Assembly: GCA_012274445.1 (NCBI GenBank)
Contig: JAAROD010000004.1
Location: forward strand, 1-64,000
Source: Sclerotiophoma versabilis
Lineage: Eukaryota > Ascomycota > Dothideomycetes > Pleosporales > Didymellaceae
Direction: 5' to 3'
Length of the DNA: 64,000 nucleotides
The position numbers and the translations under genes were made by a program. How positions within the stretch are numbered: the first letter of the stretch is position 1; every line of letters begins with the position of its first letter. The notes under the pieces are model-generated. The model was given only the letters and a program-made list of their open reading frames with translations. It had not been told where the DNA came from and did not search any database. Of this stretch, positions 55,481 through 64,000 are shown piece by piece.

Positions 55481-58012
55481 GGTGCTGGCGGTGCTGGTGC
55501 TGGTGCTGGTGTTGGTGGTGTTGGTGTTGGCGGTGTTGGCGGTGTTGGCGGTGCTGGCGGGGCCGCGGTGTGTCGCGCTGCTCTGCTCGGTCCTGAGCAA
55601 AGGGGTGCGGTGCGGTGCGGTGCGGTGCGGCTGTCGAGGCGGTGGCAGGCGAGGAGTCGGGCAGGTTGGGTGCGGAGCTGGAGGGCTGAGGTTGCGCGTG
55701 CGGGCGCTGTTATGCGTCGCGACCAATGCCGTCACTGCGCTCGGCTTGCGCTCGAGGGCCGATGCGCTTCCAAGGATGGTGCAGAAGTGGGTTCGAACTG
55801 GACCCTGGCAACGGGCTCGACGCTGCAACGCTTGCTTGCGGGCCTGCAGACCGAACGAGCAGAAATCTGGCCGGGCAGAGACACGACCGAGCAGAGCGAT
55901 GGCTTCTGATCCTGCGCAGCCTTGTCCTCGCCCGCGCACGTCGACAGAAGCAGACTGTTGGGCTCCTCTCCTGCCTCCGAGGCGCGTCCACGTGCCCTCT
56001 GCGCCAATGACGTCGACCCTCTCTATCACGCCGATCCCTCCCAAGCCAGGCACACTGCACCAACCTTTCTCTTCTAGGCCGCTCTAGTGACGCGTCCGCA
56101 CAGCCGTTGAGCAGCGCAGACGGCTGCCGTTACGAGCCGAGTTAAGCACCACACGCGCCATCATCTATCGAATCTTGTCCGACGCCTATAGTTAGCCTCT
56201 CGCAGCTTTAGTCGCTCCTTTGCCTAATCTCCCTGCCTTTAGCTGTCGTTCCCGCACAGTGATGCCTGAACTCTTAGGCCCACCCTGCCACTCACTGCAA
56301 CACAACCCATCTCCCTCGTCTTCAGCTCCACCGCGCAGCTGCTTGTGCGCCGTCACGACTTGTCAGCTGTCAGTGCGGCTGTCTGACAATGTCGGTCCCA
56401 AACTTGACACCGCCAGCATGATTCACGGCCTCACTCCTACCACCCAGACTTTGCACCTACCTCACGCGCCATCCTGCGCTTCTAGCATTTTGTATCAACC
56501 TCTGAACGTCCACATTGCTCAGGATAACTGTTAGAGAACTATCGCACGTACAGTCAGCCAATCGAGCGCTTGTCCTATCCCCAGCTCCTCCAGCACAGCG
56601 GGCGCTTCGGCAAAGGACGTGTCTCGCTGGTTTCAGTACCCGCTGTCAACACCACCACTGCTCCCTGCATCGTAGCTGTACCACACCTCCCAATCCGTCG
56701 TATGCTGTCAGTACCCCAACGGGCAAGTTTCAGAACGCCGACCCTCGTTTGGATACACCACCTCACATGCATCCTACCACTGTTGCTGAACTCCTCACGT
56801 GCTTTCGTTGTGAGAGGAAGAAACACAATTGGCACATATTCAGAGGGACAATAGCAAGTATTGAACAAGACCAAGTATCAAACAAGACCAAGTATTAAAC
56901 AAGACCAACTGCCGGCAACGGTAAGCTCCAGCTCCTCTGTCTAGTCAAAATGACCCGTGCAGACCCACTAAGCGCCTTCCTGAAAGCTTGTCAAAGCTTG
57001 TCACACATGTCTCTCCTGTCGCATCTTACGAGAACATGGTTCGTCTTCTAACAGCTTACCCAGCCTTGGTGCCGCACATCCAGGGCTTGAGACTCGCAAG
57101 AGGAGCACTACACTATTGATGACGGTGAGGTCTGTTCTGCGCCTTTATGCTATGAAGTCATACCTATTACAACAAGCAATCAGAGAACAACAGATTCCGT
57201 GTAAAACACTTGACACCTTACTCCTCCATCTCACCTAGACAAGAATAACTGTCGCAGTTAAGCGTCTCATAAATTGAACTCTCTAGCAGTGACTGATTAC
57301 TTCTACCCGTGTCTCCAATGCCTTGTTACTCTAATCCATCCAATCCCAACCATTTTTCTCAATCCGACGCACCTCAGATCCACGCCTAAATTCAAATTGT
57401 TATGCACATATATATATACACATACACATACATATACACATACACATACACATACATATACACATGCAACAGGGAGGTAGATATAGAGGTGTATATGTGT
57501 ATGTGTATGTGTATTCAAACCCCTTCTGCTCCTTACACTGCACTGTACTACAATATATATATATATATATAACACAATACAACACACTACGTTGCGTTAC
57601 ATCATGCCCTGCTACGCACCCACGCAGCTCCATACAATCCCACGCAGCTACGGTCAGGCAAGCTTAGGACTGGAGGTATCACTTGGATTCGTGCAAGGGT
57701 TAGGACAGCTTGGGAGAATGCTGCTGCAATTACCTAGGTATCTACATTGGAAGCCTAGTTCTCTGGAATAGTTCTAATTACTTCTAAAGCTAATTCAAAA
57801 CTACCCGTAGTCTTTCCCCTACTTGTCTAGTAGCTCATCATAACTAGACCTGCCTTGACTGCCTCCCATAATTCTTGAGTCTACCGATTTAAATCCAGCC
57901 TTTCCACAAACACGAGAGAATGGATGCTGAAGTCTGTGCTCAATTCATCATCCCTCATCACGCAAGCGTGCCGTTGACCCTATCTCTATTTGCGACGTCT
58001 TCATCATCGACG
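55481..58012. other. 2.5-kb intergenic region, GC-rich then AT-rich with microsatellites
   Basis: The first 600 bp are GC-rich with GGTGTTGGC-type and GGTGC repeats (about 55490-55635). From 56100 the sequence is ordinary and no supported gene is seen. TA/CA microsatellites lie at 57410-57572. The last 100 bp hold the 3' end of the cyclophilin gene. Confidence 0.5.
57410..57572. repeat. TA/CA microsatellites with hairpin potential
   Basis: A TATACACATACACATACA-type tract (57410-57466) is followed after about 25 bp by the complementary TGTATATGTGTATGTGTAT tract (57488-57513), forming an imperfect inverted repeat. A pure TA run follows at about 57554-57571. Confidence 0.8.
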
Positions 58013-59330
58013 CTAGAAGTTGAAAGCGTTCGCGTAGGCCTTCTTCTCCTTCTCTTTCCTCGCCTGCACCTTCTTCTTCACAACCTCCAACTCCTTCACA
58101 ATAGCCGCATCTCCTGGCGCATACTTGATGGCCTCGTTCAGATCTGCCAGCGCATCTTCCTCATTCTTCTTGCCAACCTTCGCCTGCGCTCTCCTGAAGT
58201 ATGCTTTCGCCAGATCCTTCTCTGTGATACCCTCAATATCAAGCGCCTTCGTCGCGCTTTCGGCGGCCTCGTTGTACTGGTTGGTCTTGTTCTGGAGAAG
58301 GGCCAGGTTGGAATAGACGGTGACCTTGAGCGCCTGGAGGCTCTTCCACAGGTCCGCTGGGTCGTTGTCCTGCGGTGCAGGGTATTCATGCAGATAGCGG
58401 AGCGACTTCTGATACTTCTGGATGCCGAGGTTGAGATCCTGCTTTTTGAACGCGGCGTTGCCCATGTCCTTCAGCTCAGTCGCAATCTTCAGAATCTGTG
58501 CGCCTTCCCACTCCTCCTCGCCAGGCTTTTGGTCCTCGGGGAAGTCCTCGTATGGGTCGCCTGTGACGTCGGGGGTCTTCTCCGTCGCCTTGTCGTATTC
58601 GTCGCCTGTGAGCTCACCGCAGTCTGGTTTCATGTCAGCTCCTTGATTCAGCCAGTGGTGCGTGCCTTCTCCTACCGATGATGGTGGCGTCCTGCCAGGG
58701 CTTGTCACCGCTCTGGGTCTTCAGGTTCTCGACCTGTCGTACAATACTCTTGCCGTTGATGACCTCGCCATAAACAACGTGCTTCTTGTCGAGATGCGGT
58801 GTGGGAACGGTGGTGATGAAGAACTGTGAGCCGTTGGTGCCTGCTCCGTATTAGCGACGACCAGACGTTGACTCTTCAGAAGCAGACTCACCAGGTCCAG
58901 CATTCGCCATACTCAGCAAGAATGGCCTATCGTGAATCTTTTCAAAGTTCTCATCCTCGAACTTCTCGCCGTAGATGCTCTCACCGCCTGTGCCGTTGCC
59001 CTCTGTGAAGTCACCACCCTGGATCATGAAGCCCTTGATGACGCGGTGGAATCCCGAGCCCTTGTAGTGGAGAGGCTTTCCAGTCTTGCCAACGCCCTTT
59101 TCGCCGGTACATAGCGCGCGGAAGTTCTCGGCCGTCTTGGGGACAATGTCGTTGTACTGTTCGAGTGTTAGGAAGTGTAGTGTTGGTAGGCTGGTAACAA
59201 CACACAAGTTCGAAGGCAATGCGCCCGGCCTTCACGCCGCCAATGGCAATATCGAAGAAGCAGCGAGTACGCTCTGTAACGTGTTAGTAGGTGCGCTTGG
59301 ACAGGATACAATTAGCTTACTGTCGGCCAT
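58013..59330 (-). CDS. cpr6: Cyclophilin-40, peptidyl-prolyl isomerase with TPR domain
   Basis: Five exons (59321-59330, 59206-59273, 58892-59156, 58676-58840, 58013-58623) encode 372 residues. The first exon is 10 nt. The N-terminal half is a cyclophilin (RCFFDIAIGG, TAENFRALCTGEKG, GSGFHRVIKGFMIQGGDFT, MANAGPGTNGSQFFITTV, HVVYGEVINGKSIV). The Arg, Phe and Gln of FHRVIKGFMIQGGDF are the usual catalytic/cyclosporin-binding residues. The C-terminal half carries TPR repeats (GNAAFKKQDLNLGIQKYQKSL, VYSNLALLQNKTNQYNEA, AYFRRAQAKVGKKNEEDAL) that bind the Hsp90 C-terminus. It is an Hsp90 co-chaperone of the Cpr6/Cpr7 type. Intron acceptors were chosen to restore the invariant AGPGTNGSQFF. Confidence 0.96.
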
Positions 59331-59897
59331 GATTGCTTGAATTTACTATTAAATATGACGTGAAAGCTTCCGTGTATACAGCAAAGATTGCATAGTGTGG
59401 CAGTGGGCTTCTGTGTTGTCAAATAAAGTTTGCGGCGCGGAATGAGGTCGAAGAATCGTTCCGGGCAAGCTGCCAGAAAGTTCCACGAAGCTGTATACCC
59501 GCCCCGCCAAGAGCCAGCGACCTTGCAGCAGGTGCGACCGTCCATCACGGACTAACAAAAGCGGTGAGCAGAGGCTTGAAATCACATGTAAATGGGTTCG
59601 AAATACTAGCAGGCATTGCAGAATCAGATAGCATCAGTTGCAATCGGAGAAGATGAACAACAGCTGAGTGAGGAGGGGCAACGCGGGGTATACTCAAGGA
59701 TCGTGCACGGCAATACTTGCAGCGATGATTTCATGTGATTTCTACTAAAGGAAAAGTTCAGCTCTACTTTTATGGATGCACCTTTTTAAAAGCAATCATT
59801 GGAAATGGGTAGTCCGAACGCCGACGCAAACCAGGTGTATATATGCAAATCCAACAGAATAGATGCAAAGTCCCAGCACTGTGCAAAGGATCACTCA
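59331..59897. other. Intergenic region, cyclophilin promoter
   Basis: 567 bp upstream of the cyclophilin start and downstream of the IFRD-family stop. No gene or distinctive repeat is seen. It must contain the cyclophilin promoter and the neighbour's 3' UTR. Confidence 0.5.
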
Positions 59898-61390
59898 TCA
59901 GCTCTTTCTGCTGCCCATCGAGAACGGTAGAGCTGACGACACGATCTCGTTTTGCTCGTAGTGGTACGCAAACCCTCCTTGCAGCGTTCGTCGCAGAGCA
60001 TTCAGCCTCAACAGCTTCCACCACTTGTCGATTCTAACTTCAAGATTGCGGTTGATCTTGACTTTCATTCGGCCGGCGCCATATGCTCGTCCGCTCTCTT
60101 GGTCGATTGCTGTCGAGTACCCAGGTCCACGCGATGGTTTCTCAACGGAGTTGCGGACGTCTGTGAATGAAGAGTGTAATGTCTTGCGGTCCTTCTTTGA
60201 TATTCTGCGCGAAGACACTGTTGCTAACTCGTCGAGGGTTTGCAGTAGTTTGGGCTGGTTGCGGTAGACCTGATAGCGCTTGACCAGTTTCTCGCCACCT
60301 TTAGTGTACTCTGGATGATCCTCGTCTTCTGGCCCTTGCTCAACTTCCTCGTCTTCTTCTTGAGCTGTGTACGACTTTTCATACAGCAACGCAATGTTCT
60401 CTCCTGCGGCGATCTGTACGCCAGCATCGGAACTTTCAAGCTGGTCCACGAAGGCTTCAACAGCCGCCTCGGTCTCTTCCTCGAGGTCCTCGATGTCCGT
60501 GGCAAGCAGGCCCCAGTTCTCAAGGGCGGCCGTGACGATGCTGCCATTGTCCTGAGCGTCAACAGACGCGCCATCTGATTCCACGATTTCGAGAAACAGT
60601 GTCATGATGTCCTTGATCTCGTCTTCGCCAGCTCCACCGAAGAAGGCAGCCAGACCGAGGCAGTGAATCGCGTTCACCTGAACCTCTACAGACTCTGACT
60701 GTATCGCTCGCTTAAGTTCGCCCGAAACGTCGTCATAAATGTCGCCTGTGTCGACAGTTACGATGGTCGCAGCAAGTGCTACAAAATGTTAGCAGTGGCA
60801 ACAGAGTGGTGCAGATTGTATCATACCTTTGAGTGCCTTCACGGCCTCGCGTTCCGTGGTCTCCTGTCTGATGCTTCGAAGTATCGACTGCAGCAGCTCC
60901 CTGATATGAGGCTCAATCTCTTCGTTGGCATAGCGTGCCATGAGAATGTGCGCATAGGCGGCAAGACTCTCCGTACGGCCTTCAGTGGTGCTACGCTTCA
61001 GGTTGGTAACCTGTTCAATCCGTACATTGAGCTCGGACTTCCACTGCTGTTCCGATATTTGAACATCCTCGCCGTTGAGGATCTCGTCGATGGAGTTGGT
61101 GCTGTCGTGAGAGTGTTAGCGCGATTTTCGCGTTGCGGGTAATGATGTCACTCTGCGAGACGCGATGTGGAGAAACAACAAAAAAACATGTGGGAAACGT
61201 CTGAGACTCACCTCCAAGCCGTTTCATCGCTGAGATAGCCATCTTCGCCGTCGTCTGAAGGAGCACGGCTTACGTTGCGACTAGCAGTCCGGGAACCAGC
61301 CACTGAAGAGGCACCAGAGGCAATCTTTGAGCGCGCTTTGCGTGACAAGGTCTTGTGGCTCTCGAGAGCCTGTTTGCGAAGGTCGCGCAT
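59898..61390 (-). CDS. Interferon-related developmental regulator (IFRD) family protein
   Basis: Three exons (61212-61390, 60827-61101, 59898-60778; introns of 110 and 48 nt) encode 444 residues. The N-terminus MRDLRKQALESHKTLSRKARSK is the characteristic opening of fungal IFRD proteins, followed by a Ser-rich stretch. The central HEAT-like region includes SVEVQVNAIHCLGLAAFFGG and LENWGLLATDIEDLEEE. The C-terminal IFRD_C block contains RMKVKINRNLEVRIDKWWKL and LNALRRTLQGGFAYHYEQN. Animal IFRD1 and yeast Ifh1-unrelated homologues are implicated in ribosome binding and transcription control. The precise role in fungi is unclear. No gene symbol is assigned. Confidence 0.92.
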
Positions 61391-63041
61391 GGTGGGCGAT
61401 GATATTCGATTATCGAGGTGGACTTCGCTGGGTATATTAGGTATGTGTACTGGCGACAGCGCTCTTGAATGCGTTGGTGGTTGGTTGGGCGGTTCGAATG
61501 CGGGGGGCCGGAGGTAAGGTGATCGCAGTTATTGCAAAGGTAAATCAGTCGAATGTTGATATATGCAAGGTTTATACGACATGAGTCACAGCCGGTGGCA
61601 ATCAACTGGAAAAGAAGAATATTTGTAGAAGCAACAATAGGTTGCTGAGTGTTGAAGAGGACTCTAACCGTGGTTGCGCTGCCTGATCCAAATAGATGTG
61701 TGACGCTAGTACCCTTCCTTTCCTACGTCATAACTCAGAGTCAAATGTCCGCATGTGACAAATTTCGTACGTGAGTTCTTCCGGAATGCATTCGCTGTCT
61801 AAGCTCTAGAGTTCCAAGTAGGGAGGCCTGACTGGTGTCGGAAACAATTAGGACATGTCCACCGCATGATTGCGTAGCAGATTCTGGTTTAAGTTTGATT
61901 GGCTGACGAATTGTGGCAGCGGGTGGTTCTGTCTCGCCCTCACTCATCTTGTTTTCGAAGTCACCTGAACACCAGAAGATGGGGTGCCAAGTAAAAAAAA
62001 CTTTAAAATATCGCCATTGCTTTTAGAAAAAATTGTGCTGACCCCGGTACGCTAGGTAAGCTCAGTTGCTGCTGGGGGTTCGAAGCATTTTCAGACCTCG
62101 ATACTCGCCAACGTTGAGGTCTTGCCTTTCACCCAGAACAGTAGATGTTCGACTATCTACGTCTTGCTAAGCTCGTGTAATGACATACACTCAGGTCTAG
62201 CATAATCACCAAAGCACTTTGACCTGTGCATTTCCCCAGCCACAAGCTTAGCTATAGATATCCAGACCACGTTGCTTTAGCTTGAACGAGGTGCCTTCTT
62301 ACATTCCATAAGCACTCGTCCGACGTTGTAGACCTTACAGTCCTATTCTAACCAAGAGAAACTCGAGCCTTATCAGGTTGCAGATCCCGGTAGCGTTCAG
62401 TGAGGTACTGAGTGGCTGCAGTAAGATCTTCCCACTTCTAGAATAGCACTCGGTATCGGTGAACGTGGTGCTGGCTTCTTTTCCCTCTAGAGTATACATT
62501 TTGTGTACGGCTCGGTTTATCTTTAGTACTGGAATGGGCCATCGTAAGTAGGCTTCTGCGATCAGTGCATGTGGAACAAGAGTGGATGCTTCGCTCTTGA
62601 ATGTTTGCAAAGACGCAGGCAAGTTTCGTTTTAGAAGAGGGGCTTAGAAGTTGTGAGGCTGGTAGATCTGAGGCAGCCCTACGTAAGCCCACAGTCTCAA
62701 GCGATGTGCGATCTTGGGCGACGTGCGCTTACTGCATGTCAGATGGATCTTGACCTTGAAGTGGCAACATGTTCAACGTCGCCGCAAGCTTAGAGCGTCG
62801 TCGCTTTGAGCTGCAAAGGCTGGCCAGGCCTTCAAAGATCTGGTAAGTAGCGATGTCGTCCTAGCGACACATCCTGTTGCAATCAGTGTAGTCTGCACAT
62901 ATCGTGCATGGGAGTGGTGCAACTGAGAAGCGAACAATGCGTTCCACATTGGGAACCCCATTCCTGAACTACCTATACTCAATACAGAACGGCACCATCG
63001 TGACCATAGCATTATCTGTTGAAGGGTGGGTGAGAGCGTAA
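61391..63041. other. Intergenic region, no supported gene
   Basis: 1.65 kb between the IFRD-family start and the Not3/5 stop. Short frames (61741-61947, 62335-62692, 62773-63045) have no motif. I looked for tRNA B-box-like GGTTCGA stretches (one near 61493) and found no cloverleaf. Probably the IFRD promoter plus non-coding DNA. Confidence 0.5.
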
Positions 63042-64000
63042 TCATAGGTCATCTTCCAAGAACTTGTAAGCAAATCGGAAGTCTGCCTTCCTACGATTCA
63101 TCCTGTACTGTGTCAGCAAGGCCATGCAAAGGATTATGTACGACAGATACCAAACTCTCAGGTCCCCACCGTCAGGACTTCCATGGTCGCTGCAAGCAAA
63201 AACCCTTTCTTGGGCTACGTTGCTGCGCGTAAGTCATGGTGTTGGGCGGTGGCGACTTGAAAGAATCGATCCTCTTCGTACCAGCGTAGACTAACCATGT
63301 GCTCTCATAATCGAAAAACCTGTACGTCCCCTGTTCATAGTCTTCTGTGATTGCCTTTGGCTCTTCGTGGCGCTGAAACCAGGTCTGGTACTGCTTATGG
63401 AATCTCCAGCTCTGTGACTTCAACGCCTTCGCTGCAAGGTACTGCTGGTAGGTATTCTGGCGGTAGTAGAAGGCGTAGAATAGAGCGTCTGTTTCGATGC
63501 GAGAGTATAGACGAGGATCGTCGAATATCGCTAGCGGCTCCTGCGGGTAGTGCGAAGGTGTAAAGGGGTATGGGTTCTGTGGGCGGTAGTGGCGCGGTGC
63601 CTCAGTATCGGCGGAGTCAGGCGCAGTTGCCATCGACGCTGCCAGCATTCGCTCATCTGGGGGCTTTGTCGCAGACGCGCTGATATCATTCTTCGTTGCC
63701 TCGAATGTATCGAGAAGATCTTGTAAGCTCGATGGAAGGTGGTAGACCGATTCCTCGTCCTCCTCGTCAGCATGTGATTCACCGTTGGTCAGAGGTGGTG
63801 TCGTTGTTTGCGACTCGTCCTCTTCTTCTGCGAGCTCCGGCGCTGGCGTCTTCTTCCTGCTTACAGCTTTGGTGTCTTCCGTTGATGCAGCACGTGACAA
63901 GTTTTGCTTCTCTGGAGCGGGTGTTGCCGGTACACTTGGTGTCGCCGCCGGTGACTTGGACGGTTGTTGCTGCACTGCTGTTTCAGTTGGTGGTGGTTGC
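63042..64000 (-). CDS. not3/not5: CCR4-NOT complex subunit Not3/Not5, 3' part (cut by window edge)
   Basis: Last two exons are seen: 63296-64000 (open to the right edge) and 63042-63102, joined across a 193-nt intron whose splicing restores STWMNRRKADFRF. The visible part has a Pro/Ala/Ser-rich and acidic linker, then the NOT2/3/5 domain: HYRPQNPYPFTPSHYPQEPL, DPRLYSRIETDALFYAFYY, LAAKALKSQSWRFHKQYQTW, and ITEDYEQGTYRFFDYESTW, ending KFLEDDL. This domain pairs with Not2 and anchors to Not1 in the cytoplasmic deadenylase complex. Without the 61-nt final exon the frame would run on into the intron to 63172. The N-terminal coiled coil and start lie outside the window. Confidence 0.94.

Noticed and set aside
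54521..56087. Long plus-strand open frames (462 and 392 codons) over the low-complexity gene
   Set aside because: The region is about two-thirds or more G+C, so long frames are expected; translations are Arg/Gly/Ala/Cys-rich repeats without conserved blocks.
61480..61520. tRNA gene suggested by GGTTCGAAT
   Set aside because: No A box at the right distance and no acceptor-stem pairing; judged chance.
63103..63295. Unspliced C-terminus of the Not3/5 gene ending at 63172
   Set aside because: Splicing from 63295 to 63103 restores the conserved STWMNRRKADF...KFLEDDL ending, so the read-through frame is intron sequence.

Overview
The window is the left end of a linear chromosome of a filamentous ascomycete, most likely Pezizomycotina and possibly Dothideomycetes. 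The evidence is a terminal (CCCTAA)n telomere at base 1, short GT-AG introns of about 46-60 nt, a Zn2Cys6 regulator of fungal type, and heavy C-to-T/G-to-A decay in CpA/TpG context. That decay is the signature of repeat-induced point mutation (RIP) and is confined to repeated DNA. The class-level assignment is inference.

Layout. (1) 1-665: telomere, a 12-copy 18-bp tandem repeat and reversed telomere motifs. (2) 666-14433: two head-to-tail copies of a 6,884-bp subtelomeric unit, heavily RIPped, with minus-strand protein-coding relics and CTAG-centred palindromes. A 727-bp stretch is base-for-base identical between the copies although the flanks are roughly 8 % diverged in the samples I compared. 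(3) 14434-21150: AT-rich repeats and a decayed Ty3/gypsy LTR retrotransposon (15810-20958). (4) 21674-24413: an Ayg1-like polyketide-chain-shortening hydrolase with one in-frame stop, followed 180 bp later by a dead Tc1/mariner element. (5) 25921-35243: amidase, PuuE-type allantoinase, Zn2Cys6 activator and NCS1 permease, which together look like a complete ureide/amide nitrogen-scavenging cluster. (6) 36499-46729: a transporter-rich stretch with a DHA2-type MFS pump, an old-yellow-enzyme reductase, a PTR2 peptide transporter and a Dal5/ACS-type MFS carrier. (7) 46875-64000: an uncharacterised protein, then conserved cell-biology genes all on the minus strand: a Bud2-type RasGAP, a low-complexity fungal protein, cyclophilin-40, an IFRD-family protein, and the 3' end of the CCR4-NOT subunit Not3/Not5, cut by the right edge.

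How it fits together. From left to right the sequence grades from sacrificial repeats, through accessory nutrient-uptake and catabolic genes, to core genes. In the 26-35 kb block the permease could import a ureide or pyrimidine/hydantoin-like compound, the PuuE-like enzyme open the ring, the amidase release ammonia from the product, and the divergent Zn2Cys6 protein act as pathway switch. The Dal5-type and PTR2 carriers further in suit the same nitrogen-scavenging theme. Exon boundaries were placed by eye using reading frame and splice consensus, so they are models, not transcript-supported structures.
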